Shown here: piece by piece, positions 22,168-32,915 of the stretch
Numbering within the stretch: position 1 is the first letter of the stretch
Layout: each line of letters starts with the position of its first letter
Assembly (NCBI GenBank): GCA_034440615.1
Contig: JAOTOM010004139.1
Location: 164,868 to 228,867, forward strand
Reading direction: 5' to 3'
From: Ashinkailepas kermadecensis
Lineage: Eukaryota; Arthropoda; Thecostraca; Neolepadidae
Length of the DNA stretch: 64,000 nucleotides
Made by a program: the position numbers and the translations under genes
The notes under the pieces: generated by a model
What the model saw: only the letters and a program-made list of their open reading frames with translations
What the model was told of the DNA's origin: nothing
Databases searched by the model: none

Positions 22168-22287
22168 ATGACACTCAGGACAATGTGTCACAGAGCGCGT
22201 GACACACACTCAGGACAATGTGTCACAGAGCGCGTGACACACACTCAGGACAATGTGTCACAGAGCGCGTGACACACACTCAGGACA
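22168..22287 (+). repeat. 35-bp tandem repeat, about 3.3 copies
   Basis: Three near-identical 35-bp units and a partial fourth. Each holds an imperfect palindrome, GTGTCAC...GTGACAC. No unique spacers are present, so it is not a CRISPR array. 22288-22762 has nothing recognisable. Confidence 0.85.
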
Positions 22288-22762
22288 CACAGGTAAAGGA
22301 TGCCTTTCTCAATCACACCACTCACAAAACTTCGACCTACACCGGACTGGGTCTTTCATTCATCGGTGTAGAAAACAGAACAATCGGGGTATTTGGAAAT
22401 AGCTAGATGAATCATAGCTAGATGAAGGAATTCAGCGGGAGTGGTTTTGAATGTCAACAGTCAAAGGTCGATACTGACGGTCGGCACCCGCCAGGGCTCG
22501 ATTGTGGACACTTCAACACGTGCAGCTTGGTAAACTCATAGCCGTAGGTATATCCGTCACCCACCGAAACACCCGCACACAAACTGGCATCGCTGAGGAC
22601 CGACGACCAAACATACAGCGTGCTCAGCGCGCTCTGTGCTAAATATGGCACCATACAATGGGTAGAGGGGAAATTGTGAGATACGAAGTGCGTATTTTAG
22701 TCATATACTTTCGACGGATATCTGGGGGAGTTTGATTGTCTTTAAAGTCCAAACACAGGGTG

Positions 22763-23165
22763 CGGAGTTATACGGGGTAGGAGGCAGTTCCGCAAGCCCG
22801 GGAGAGAGGGGCTTGTCACCCCGATCGCGCTACAGCGCCGTCCGTCCCTTGACTCCAGCCGGCCGGGCTGACAGGCACCGGGGAGAAACCCAGGTCACGC
22901 CCCGAGGGGACCTGTCACTTCACCCGTATGGGGGCCTACGGGCTCAACCACCGCTCCGAGACATCGGGACCAAAGTCGTGTTGCTCCCCCACCACAGCTA
23001 GCACAGTGCGGCGGATGACATCAGCCGCCAGGACTCCGTCAACCCTGGGGGACGGGCCAATGGCATGCAACTACCCCCAACAAATTGAGCGGACGGATAA
23101 ACTAGAGAAAGTTGGTACATCGGCTGATCACAGGGGAGGAATTGTTGCTGTAGGGTTGGAGGAAT
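22763..23165 (-). mobile_element. LINE 5' leader fragment, diverged
   Basis: Matches the middle of the GC-rich LINE leaders on the minus strand: GAGTTATACGGGG, GGGAGAGAGG, CAGCCGGCCGGGC, GGGACCAAAG, and CCAGGACTCCGTCAACCC. It is more diverged than the other leaders and has no ORF1 next to it. No TSD was found. 23166-23698 shows no recognisable feature. Confidence 0.75.
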
Positions 23166-23710
23166 AACATAAGCGGGGCCGTTGACAATGAACGGACGGT
23201 ACGCGTGCCGCTACGCGCGTTACTGGCCGAAGCAGGCTTCCTTGCGGCTATGTTCTTTGGACAATTATTTGGGGAAATTTGCACCAAACTCATACAATTA
23301 AATAGCATTCTTCGAACACTTGAATGATGAGCGAATTGAAGAGATCGAGATCAAGACCTCGACCAAGCCCGTGCAAGGGCACCGGCCGCACCCGCTCATG
23401 GCTTTTTCTGACATGTTCGCTGAGGGCTCTGGACCACCAGCTATGGCCGCTACCCTCCCTCCAGTCAAGCTGAACCTCCCATCGATTTAATATTACTGGG
23501 GTGGGGCAGCGCCAGGAGGAACTTTCACTGCCCAGCGCAGTGAAGCAAAAAACAAATAATTAGAGGAGGCTCGCACCTGCCTCGTGGCGCCCTTCACACG
23601 TGCTCATGGGGGTGGGGATACCCACTCCGAACCCACTGATGACGTCCCTGAATAAGAGGGTGGGTGCACGCCACCTGCCCCGCGCCCTCTCCGTGCATCC
23701 TTCAGTTCGA

Positions 23711-23874
23711 AGGGGACGAGTAGTCTAGGGGGTTAGTTGCTCGTCTCACAATCGAAAGATTGTGGGTTCAGGTCTCACCTGTCGCTGCTCTTCGCCCGCG
23801 GCCAATCGGCGTGAGAGATTGGCGACGCTATATGATTCAACGGTCGATGTGTCGTAAAAACTAATAACCAATAA
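23711..23874 (+). mobile_element. tRNA-derived SINE, complete with target-site duplication
   Basis: 164-bp insertion flanked by CCTTCAGTTCGA at 23699-23710 and 23875-23886. The head is tRNA-like: TAGTCTAGGGGGTTAG fits a pol III A box (about 23721) and GGTTCAGGTCTCACC a B box (about 23764). A CAATCGAAAGATTG arm lies between them. The tail region GAGAGATTGGCGACGC continues to a CTAATAACCAATAA end. A truncated second copy of the tail is at 60837-60895. It is a SINE, not a working tRNA gene, because the acceptor stem does not pair. Confidence 0.85.
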
Positions 23875-24186
23875 CCTTCAGTTCGACAATTCGGGGCCTG
23901 GACCCTGCACACACCCAACGCGCCGGTCCGGCTCGAGGGAGCGCGAAGTTCTCCCAGGTGGCGCTGTTCCCACCATTCCAGATGTCGCCACCAGACGATC
24001 GAATACTCCCGGCAAACGCCACAAAGCAACGATTGAGCTTCGTCTAAATGCGAGTATTGGAGGAAAGGTGATGAGCATCTTTGAACCGTACACGCTAGTC
24101 TTCTTTGGTTCCCAATACAAAACCCTGGTACACAGCAATACCCAGATTACACGAACGCATAGAATGACAGCACACATAGTGCACAA

Positions 24187-24318
24187 GGTCAGGAATACGC
24201 GACTGGTTGTTACCGCCAAATTAGAACACAAGGTCAGGGCGTCAGGTCGAGACTGGTTGTTGTGGCCAAATTAGAACACATGGTAAGGTAGTCAAGTCGA
24301 GACCGACTGTTGTCGTCG
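24187..24318 (+). repeat. Roughly 50-bp tandem repeat, 3 imperfect copies
   Basis: Three imperfect units sharing AAGGTCAGG, GACTGGTTGTT and CCAAATTAGAACACA, starting near 24187, 24229 and 24280. Non-coding. The surrounding 23,887-24,673 has no other recognisable feature. Confidence 0.6.
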
Positions 24319-24686
24319 AAGTAGTTGTACTGCGTTATTGATGCAATACAAAATCATTTCGCATTATGTTATATAATAAACCGCGAGAACGCAGAACATT
24401 CAGTGGAAGGGTGCTTAAATACGGGGACGTTAGCGTTATGTCTCCCAGCACAAAAATACCGAATCTATTCCAAACGTTTTGCCTTCAAGCTGAAATCTAG
24501 AACGTCCAATCTTATGGATAGACCATATTTAGCCACCTACCGAATTCTGCTTCAGCTCAGCACTGGTACAAAGTAAAACTTTCCTTTTCCACATTTTTAC
24601 CCACCCACGGGGTAAAATGGGACAGAGGACGGGACAATATGGTGTAGCTAGCACATGTGCTGTAGCAAACAATGAGAGACTCTTCG

Positions 24687-24741
24687 CTGGGCGCTGTATG
24701 ACCATCGCAGTCGATGCGCCCCTAAGCCCAAATAACCAACC
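24687..24741 (+). mobile_element. 55-bp LINE tail-only insertion with 13-bp TSD
   Basis: The insertion consists only of the shared LINE 3' stem-loop (GGGCGC 24689-24694, GCGCCC 24716-24721) and its CTAAGCCCAAATAACCAACC end. It is flanked by perfect copies of GAGAGACTCTTCG (24674-24686 and 24742-24754). It is an extreme 5' truncation or a minimal template mobilised by a LINE. 24755-25743 shows nothing else recognisable. Confidence 0.93.
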
Positions 24742-25869
24742 GAGAGACTCTTCGTTGGCTGGGTATTAGCAGTTTATGTAGAACGTTGTCCTGGAATTCA
24801 CTTTTCGAAGAGTGGAAGGTAGGAGGTGAAGACAAAATCCGTGATTACGTCGAAGCAATTTGGAAATATGATGGGGAAAAGTCGAGGCAAAAGATGATAT
24901 TGACACATGCGCACGGCATCGACTGGTAATATTGTGACGACACAGATGTCAGGAATCGTGTATGGTGAACAAGCAACAGATGCTACAGTTGCACGGTGTG
25001 AAGTACGGCGAAATTGGGCACCCCGTTTTGCCCCTTCCTTCACACCCCGCTATGTCCCAAGGGACAAATCTGGGTAGCGAGCATACCGCCACGCTTGAGC
25101 GAGACCAGATAAAACTTTTTGGAACGTGGGAGACCAATATAATATTTTTCAGTGCAATATCAGTGCCAAATTAATAGGCGACTCAGAACTCCATCACAAA
25201 ATCCATGGATGCCCAAAGAACATCCGACCATGAAAAATACCAGGATTGCGTGTCATACTCACTTCACGCGCGCTCGATCGTCTTGCTACGCCAGAAAATG
25301 ACGGCAATTGAGAAAACTATTAAGGGGCCCGAGTAGCACCAAGTTGTAATACCAATCAAGGGCAATTGCGAAATCCCATTTCCCCCACTTGCCATAAACT
25401 TCGAGTCGTTAGCGAGGCGGTCTAAATTACTTTTCTTGGCTGCCATCGGTGTAATGATTGTATACCGTACCGCCAATGTAATAAGCCTCATTTTCCTCAG
25501 TTGTATTTCTGCATTGCTGGCTGCTGTTTTATTAAAGCAAGAACAGAAAATAGATCCATCAGCTTTGTGTCGGATTATGAAAATGGCAGAAGGGCATATC
25601 GATTTAAGTTAGCCGTTTGGGACTCATTGACTATCTTGGAGACGATCGAACAAACTAATCATTTTGTACAAGTTCAAACGCCGTCTGCAACAAGAAAAAA
25701 CACGTCAGAAAGGTGGAAATTTTCTCACGATCAAAGCATGAAAACAGAGGGATTAGATGATGATGAATTGGTGTTTAGGGGCGCGTCGACTACAATGGTC
25801 ATTTTGCGCCCATAACTGCGTTTATAGTTAATCTACTATGCTCCCATAGTAGTCAGTAGTTAATAGTCT

Positions 25870-26097
25870 TCAGGGGCGGCGATATATAACTTCAAAACGT
25901 GCTTGTTGGAGGAAAGTAAAAATGTTTCCAGACGATACAACGCCAGAGTCATTGTTTAGTAGCATCCGTAAAGTGTCAATGTTTACCCGTCCTAAAATCT
26001 GGCGTCGGAGAGGATCCAGCAGTACACAATCTACTAAAACATGATAAACGGTAAGCGGGTCCGAACAGCGTGGGCATAAAGGTTGGTCATCACCGGT
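25870..26097 (-). pseudogene. LINE E ORF2 C-terminal end (minus-strand piece)
   Basis: Encodes TGDDQPLCPRCSDPLTVYHV with the C-terminal Cys-His motif and ends FEVIYRRP with a stop at 25870. It is the natural continuation of the plus-strand piece ending at 29314. An almost identical 3' end lies at 58046-58194. Confidence 0.88.
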
Positions 26098-29000
26098 GTC
26101 TCTGCTCGTGTGATAATAGACCACCGTGCTATTACCATATGCAGCCTATACCTTCCGCCGGGCGGACCGTTTCCACTTGCAGATCTATCCGAAACTATGG
26201 CTCAGCTCACCCCACCGGTGATTGTGTGTGGCGATTTTAATGCTCACCACTCTCTTTGGGGCTCAACCATGATTACAAGCCGTGGGCGTGCAATGGAGCG
26301 TTTTATACGCGATTTTCCCCTATGCATTCTTAACACGGGAACAGCAACACATTTCACATTACCAACTGGGCAAACCTCCGTACTGGACCTCACCCTCTGT
26401 AGTCCAGAAATTGCACCTTTACTAGAATGGTCTGTAGACGATGACCCACACAACAGCGACCATTTCCCCGTTTACTCACATTTCGTTGGTCGTGTTACGG
26501 TTGGTCGACGACCTTCAAAGTGGCTATTCCACCGAGCCGACTGGGAGGCCTTCCAGTCGAACCTCGAAAGCACACTCCACGACTACTCAGATGAATCGGC
26601 CATCTCCATCGAGACTTTCACTACGGTGACTCTGCAGAGTGCTCAGCGGCACATTCCACGTTCATCGGGAACGTCGATTCGAGTACCAGTCCCATGGTGG
26701 TCCGAGAAGTGCCGAGAGGCAATCCGTGCTAGGAAGAGGGCATTTCGTACGTTTAATAATAATAGTTGCACATATAATTTAATAGCTTTTCGCAAAGCCC
26801 GAGCGCTCGCTAGACGAACTATCGCCGAGGCGAAACGAGACTCATGGAAGGCGTACGTCAACACGTTAAATCGCTCCACATCTTTGTCAACTGTATGGTC
26901 TCGAATTAAGCGCTTCTCTGGAAAACTAGCCCCAGTTCCTCTCCCCGTCCTACACATGGCCGGACAAGACATCATCGACCCAGAAGAAGTGGCCGAAAAA
27001 ATAGGATGTGCCTTGTCCGCACGCTCGTAAAATACTACTAACGAACTATTTCTAAGACATAAGGCTCGGAGCGAGGAACGCCCTCTTGACTTTTCCACGA
27101 CAGACATCCTCGAGTACAACGTACCATTTTCAGTCCCTGAACTAACTACAGCCATTAGCGCACTCAAGAGTGTGGCAGAGGGCCCGGACACACTACATAA
27201 TGATATAATCAAGCATATACCAGCGACTGCTCTTGGAATACTCTTGGAAGCCATAAATAAAATGTGGACATCAGGCACCTTTCCATCTTCGTGGCGGGAG
27301 GCAATTATTGTGCCCATACGAAACCAAATAAATCGGGGAAGGATCCACTGCACTACCGACCCATCTCGCTTACTTGCTCCCTATGTAAACTGTTTGAGAA
27401 AATGGTGAATGTCCGATTGATGTGGTTTTTGGAACATAACAATTGTCTTACTATGATACAGAGTGGCTTTCGAAAACACCGTAGTACACTTGACCATATT
27501 TTAACACTCGACTCCGTTGTGTGCTCTGGGTTTATGAAGCGTCACCATACAGCTGTAGTATTTTTTGACATTGACGGCGCATATGACACGACATTGCGCC
27601 ACGGCATCCTGATGAAGCTACACAATATGGGTATCAGAGGCTCCATGGGGTTCTTCTTGACTAATTTTGTATCCTCCAGAACGTTTCGGGTTAGAATAGG
27701 AGGCTCCCTCTCTGGTACGTTCTCACAAGTCAACGGAGTCCCGCAGGGAAGCGTGCTGAGTGTAGCATTATTTGCTATAGCGATCAACGATGTGGGTAGT
27801 TCACTGCCGACTTCCATAGGGAAGGCCCTATTCGTGGATGACTTCGCCATGTGGTTCACTTCGCGCTCTGTGCACACGGTAGAGAGGCAACTCCAGATTG
27901 CTGTCCGGAAGGTGCAGGGCTGGTGCAACGAAACCGGTTTCGCCATGTCTACATCGAAAACCACCGCTGTCCACTTCTGCCGCAAACGCTCTTGTAATGA
28001 CCCCATGATTATGCTGAACGGACGCCATATCCCATTCAAGCCAGCCGCCAAGTTCCTAGGTATATGGATGGACCGCCGACTAACATACAGCACCCACATC
28101 AATGATCTTGTACAAAAATGTGCAAAACGACTTCAGGTGATGAGCACTGTCTCCAGATGCTCCTATGGAGCAGACAGGTCTATTCTACTTATCATGTACC
28201 GATCGCTAGTACGCTCTAAAATTGACTACGGATGTTTTATTTATGACGGAGCTTGTGTCACAACGAAACGCCGTTTGGACGTTATACACAATACAGCCCT
28301 TCGTGTTGCTACTGGAGCTTTCCGTACTTCTCCAGCCGGTAGTCTAATGGCCGAAACCGATGAACCTCCCCTTGCGTTACGCCGTATGCTAATGGGAGCG
28401 AGATATGCATGTAAGGTCGCACAGAACCGGAAACATCCAGCATATAAATTGATATTTTCAAGGTCATTACTGCCACGTCGGTCAACCAGTAATCAGCGTG
28501 GCTTGCCATTTTCTTGGCGCATGGCTTCTATCTTTCGCAAATGCAATATTAGACCAAGCTCTATGACACGCGCTGTCACTCCGAGCATCCCCCTTGGAAA
28601 GTTGTCCCAGTGGTGACTGACCTCACTTTGTCCCATTCAAAGAAGGGAAATGTAACCTCCGAAGAATTCCGAATGCTTGCGTTAGAAAAACTACACCAGT
28701 ACCGTGAGTTCTCCCGCATCTACACAGACGGCTCCAAGTCTCCTTCCGGAGTGGGATGCGCGTATGTTGGTCGACGAGGTATTGGTTACTTCTGTTTACC
28801 GAAGCAGGCGTCGATCTTTACCGCTGAACTTTACGCCATTTTGCAATCGCTTTATCATATTCAGTATCACCAGTCCATAAATCACGTCGTTTTTACTGAC
28901 TCCCTGAGCAGTCTCTGGGCAATGAGGTCTTTCAACCCGGAAAACAGGCTTGTGCACAGGATTCTGTCCGTCGTCAAATCCCTGACTACTGTCAACAAAA

Positions 29001-29314
29001 ACATCGTATTCTGCTGGATCCCCAGCCATGTTGGACTCGCAGGTAACGAAGCTGCCGATATAGCTGCCAAGCACGCAATCAGCAATGGCCGTGAAGTTCG
29101 TCTACGTCTTCCTCCAAGTGATATATACCCCTCCATATTATCACATATACGGTCCGAATGGCAACGAACCTGGAATTCCAAACCTAGTAAGTTGAGGGTT
29201 ATAAAGCCGGCACTAGGTATGTGGGACTCCTCACAGCGGACCTCACGACGGGAAGAAGTAACGCTCTGCAGATTGAGGATTGGCCATACATTCGCGACAC
29301 ATAGCTTTCTTCTG
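26098..29314 (+). pseudogene. LINE E ORF2: endonuclease, reverse transcriptase, RNase H (inverted piece)
   Basis: Starts inside the endonuclease (ITICSLYLPPGGPF), with VCGDFNAHHSLWG near 26230 and the SDHFPV motif near 26457. An in-frame stop at 27028-27030 and frameshifts in the overlaps near 27264-27408 and 28610 break it. The reverse transcriptase shows LHYRPISLTCSLCKLFEKM near 27360, FFDIDGAYD near 27570, GVPQGSVLSVALF near 27740 and LFVDDFAMW near 27830. RNase H shows IYTDGSKSPSGVGCAYV near 28720, FTDSLSSLWAM near 28890 and IPSHVGLAGNEAADIAAK near 29020. Few breaks, so relatively young. The subfamily differs from A and B. Confidence 0.92.
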
Positions 29315-29328
29315 ACAGAGGGATTAGA

Positions 29329-29859
29329 GACATTCTTGCTAGATAACTGAACATTTTCCTATGCGAATTTATTGTGAAGTTCAACAAGAATAAGGAAGAG
29401 CCGCATGAACAATCAACAAATATTAACATATACTGCTCGATTGTTCGTTACCTTAAGACAGCCAATCACATCCAAGGCAGATTTAAATCAATCTGAATAC
29501 AAGCTTCGTGCCGCGCTACGTGCCAAGCCAACTGACAGAAGCTGCCGGAAAGGGAATCGCCCGGATAATTCAATGTTTCTGACAGGCTCTGACCAGTGCG
29601 GCGGTTAGATTTCGATCTCCAAAAGCTCATTTCTGAGCTCTCTAGTGGGGATTCACCACCGGCTTTGGGCTCAGAGTAGTGGATGAGCGTCAAAACATAC
29701 AGGGGGGGGGGGAAGATTATGAAATCACCGAGCGGAATGTCCTTTGAATTCACAGAAAAAGCAAAACACGAGTTGCAGGACCTGGACGTGTCTTCCCGCC
29801 CATATTCTGCATTGCGATGGCAGCTGCTCAGATGGGTGCTTGGTCAGGTTTGATCGGCT
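29329..29859. other. Unrecognised sequence
   Basis: No gene or repeat recognised, apart from a G run at 29702-29712. Open frames here are under 100 codons and carry no motif. Confidence 0.4.
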
Positions 29860-29870
29860 ACCCGCAACAA

Positions 29871-29928
29871 TTGATTGATTATTGGGGTCTTAGGGTGCGT
29901 CAACCCCAGTGGATTATATTGCACCCAT
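29871..29928 (-). mobile_element. 58-bp LINE tail-only insertion with 11-bp TSD
   Basis: A minimal insertion flanked by ACCCGCAACAA at 29860-29870 and 29929-29939. The inner sequence is a TTGATTGATT tail plus the shared stem-loop. Its arms here read GGGTGC (29893-29898) and GCACCC (29921-29926): both arms are changed but still pair, which supports an RNA structure. Confidence 0.9.
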
Positions 29929-29939
29929 ACCCGCAACAA

Positions 29940-31336
29940 GAAAGCAGCGAGCAACATTCTGCTTGGCAACATTGGCAGTGAACCACGGCGGAGAACAGAA
30001 CTGGTATAGGAGCCAGGCGCTTGGTGAACACGGTCTCTCATCCATAATGAAGGATGCCGCAAGTAGGTATGTCTCACCCAGAGGGCAGGCGACTCGCAAA
30101 CCACAACGGTCGCAAGATTGTAGTTCTAGATCTCCTACATCAGAACGTACCATAAGAACATAAAAGCACAAGTTCGCCACGTAGTTACACCAAAGCTGAC
30201 ATATAGGTGCAGGAGATATCGTCGACCATCTATAGACAGCGTCCGTGTGAAATAGCAACCAGTGCTTCTAGCATAATGTTCGAAAACAGTGTCTGTGGGA
30301 CAAACCAAGCAGGTTCCACGGGACGTCCAACTGCGCGCTCAGCATCCATATGAAAGGCAAGTTCTAAACGATCTCCGCATGCTATCATTGACATGACATG
30401 TCGTCTAGTATGTTGATGTATTGGGCATATCGGAACTGAGTTCGTGTCCTTGCTGATATGCTGTCAGCAGATGCAATATATTGTCGCGCATCCACGCGTC
30501 CCTCCCTATTTGGCTTTCTTTTCGTTTGCATCAAGAGCCCCGAGCACACACAAGGAATTCAAAGGGGGCCTTAAAGTGCTTACATGTTACCTGTGGCATA
30601 ACTTATTTTAGACCGGACTGACTCATAACTGCCATATCGTAACCAATCGTACTGTAGCTTAGGATGAAAACAACCAGGGTCGGCGGAACAAACTGAACAA
30701 GAGGCGCTGTCGTCTGCCCTGACGACACAACTCAGCATTAACCCTATGGCGCCAACTGTACAGAAATGGCGTTATATTAGGTCTGTATCTCCTTATCACG
30801 CGCGCCGGAGTGCCTCTCACATAACGTTAACCAGATGGGGGATGGCAGATTTGGCCCCCTAAGATCTAGGAAACTACCGAAGCTAGAAGCACAATATTTG
30901 GTTGGGGTTTGGTCGTGCCGTTGGTAGTGGCCACCGCCATTGGGGGGGGTGGACGACTCAACCCACCGGGAGATACTTTGGAGGGCTACGGCTGTAGTAA
31001 ACTCGTTTTGGTATAAAGCTCATGACCCTATGCCTTCAATGTCGAATGAGGTCGAGGACGGCCAGTCCGCACCGCAGCGCCACCACACCGACGAAACATT
31101 CGTGACCTTGGACGCTCGGAGCTCGGTTAGTCGAATTTGCGCCCCCGCAGCTCCTATCAACGGATTTCGGAATTATTTCTTTTTTTGTATAGGATGATCT
31201 TACAATTTCTAACAAAGTGAGAACATTTCATTATAATATACACACCCGTTTAAGATATGGTCGAACAGGAGGGGTGGGCGGAGTCCCCAATCCCCTCCGA
31301 TGTGAGTCTTAAATCCACCGCTGTCGAAACCCGCTT
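29940..31336. other. Unrecognised sequence
   Basis: No gene, repeat or mobile element is recognised in this stretch. It contains only short open frames and a G run near 30942. Confidence 0.4.
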
Positions 31337-31465
31337 GAGCTGTGCGACACGCAGTTCAGGTAGATGCCGCTGGACAGTTCACAGCGGGTGTAACAACCCC
31401 GTCCACGACGGCGAGCTGTGCGACGCACAATTCAGGTAGGTGCCGTTGGACCGTTCGCAGCGAGT
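31337..31465 (+). repeat. Two-copy tandem duplication, 76-bp period
   Basis: GAGCTGTGCGACACGCAGTT at 31337 and GAGCTGTGCGACGCACAATT at 31413 begin two related units, both continuing with TTCAGGTAG and ACCGTTCGCAGCGAG-like sequence. Non-coding as far as can be seen. 31466-31853 has no recognisable feature. Confidence 0.7.
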
Positions 31466-31853
31466 ATTACAAAAATCCACAGGTACATAATAATAACAAT
31501 ATGAGCATTCAGAAGTACCCGAAAGAATACCTGTCTTTAGTTGGTTATGAATGATGACACTCAGTTGATGCATATTAATGATGAATAATAAATGAAGAAT
31601 GCCAAACTATTTAAACTTTTGGCGACCCACTATAGAACTCGCATTAGCAGGGCAACCTGCGAAGCCACTCATACTCCTGGTGGGCGAGGGCCGAGAGGAG
31701 TGGGACGAGCTGACATCGCTGTCGACAACGTAATCACAACCATACAGGTGCCAACTGCCGACTTCCTCAGCTGACTTGTGAGCCAGACAACTGCCACGGT
31801 GACCACCGCTCTGTATTGATCAGCCAACATCACGGTCACAGTCGGATCATAGC

Positions 31854-32570
31854 GTGACACCGGACAACAGCGACAGGTCACGACTAGTCACCGGTCCCCG
31901 TAACACCGCGCCACTCCTCATAGCGGTGACACCGGACAACAGCGACAGGTCACGACTAGTCGCCGGTCACAGCAACACCGCGCCACTCCTCATAGCGGTG
32001 ACACCGGACAACAGCGACAGGTCACGACTAGTCGCCGGTCACAGCAACACCGCGCCACTCCTCATAGCGGTGACACCGGACAACAGCGACAGGTCACGAC
32101 TAGTCACCGGTCCCCGTAACACCGCGCCACTCCTCATAGCGGTGACGTCGGACAACAGCGACAGGTCACGACTAGTCACCGGTCCCCGTAACACCGCGCC
32201 ACTCCTCATAGCGGTGACGTCGGACAACAGCGACACGTCACCACTAGTCACCGGTCCCCGTAACACCGCGCCACTCCTCATAGCGGTGACGTCGGACAAC
32301 AGCGACAGGTCACGACTAGTCACCGGTCCCCGTAACACCGCGCCACTCCTCATAGCGGTGACACCGGACAACAGCGACAGGTCACGACTAGTCACCGGTC
32401 CCCGTAACACCGCGCCACTCCTCATAGCGGTGACACCGGACAACAGCGACAGGTCACGACTAGTCACCGGTCCCCGTAACACCGCGCCACTCCTCATAGC
32501 GGTGACGTCGGACAACAGCGACACGTCACCACTAGTCACCGGTCCCCGTAACGCCGCGCCACTCCTCAAG
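31854..32570 (+). repeat. 72-bp minisatellite, about 10 copies
   Basis: Ten near-identical 72-bp units with CACGACTAGTC, CGCGCCACTCCTCATAGCGG and the variant positions ACACCGG/ACGTCGG. Because 72 is a multiple of three, an open frame runs across the array on both strands (239 codons plus, 176 minus). This is a by-product of the period, not evidence for a gene. Units fall into two alternating types, suggesting block-wise expansion. Confidence 0.93.
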
Positions 32571-32744
32571 TAAATCTAGACGGCGAACCATCTCCACTGG
32601 TGATATTGTCAATGAATGGGCGCATATATGCACATTATTGGGGACGGCGTACCTCGTCCTACCTTACGAGTCAACAGATGGTAATCAAGCTAACACCTAT
32701 GTCGTCTGTTCACAACCACCTTGCACACAGCGGCAAGGAACCGG

Positions 32745-32915
32745 CTGCACCGTATTACCGACACCTGCATACTGTACACTCCCGTCTGCGAGCTGGTGCG
32801 CTGCATTCGTCCACGCGTGGAGACCTTCGTGCACCGTATTACCGACACCTGCATACTGTACACTCCCGTCTGCGAGCTGGTGCGCTGCATTCGTCCACGC
32901 GTGGAGACCTTCGTG
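32745..32915 (+). repeat. Two-copy tandem duplication, 83-84 bp period
   Basis: Two almost identical units containing CCGTATTACCGACACCTGC, CTGCGAGCTGGTGCGC and CCACGCGTGGAGACCTTCGTG. They sit next to the 33-kb minisatellite, whose units begin right after the second copy. Confidence 0.8.

Larger units (their letters stand above)
25758..29314. mobile_element. LINE E: twin-primed (5'-inverted) insertion with 14-bp TSD
   Basis: Bounded by ACAGAGGGATTAGA at 25744-25757 and 29315-29328. The left 340 bp is the 3' end of a LINE in minus orientation, with a GATGAT tail and stem-loop at 25779-25811. The rest (about 26098-29314) is the upstream part of the same ORF2 in plus orientation. The inverted part ends at the codons for FLLT (29304-29317), and the minus part begins at the next residues of the conserved series (TGDDQPLCPRC). 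The two pieces therefore meet with almost no gap. This is the structure expected from twin priming during target-primed reverse transcription. Confidence 0.93.

Noticed and set aside
22168..22287. CRISPR-like array
   Set aside because: The units are contiguous 35-bp tandem repeats without unique spacers, and the DNA is eukaryotic.
23711..23790. Functional tRNA gene
   Set aside because: A-box and B-box-like motifs are present, but the acceptor stem does not pair and a SINE body and TSD surround it.
31854..32573. 239-codon plus-strand open frame of 24-residue repeats
   Set aside because: The frame exists on both strands because the minisatellite period is 72 bp. No start context, domain or splice signal supports a gene.
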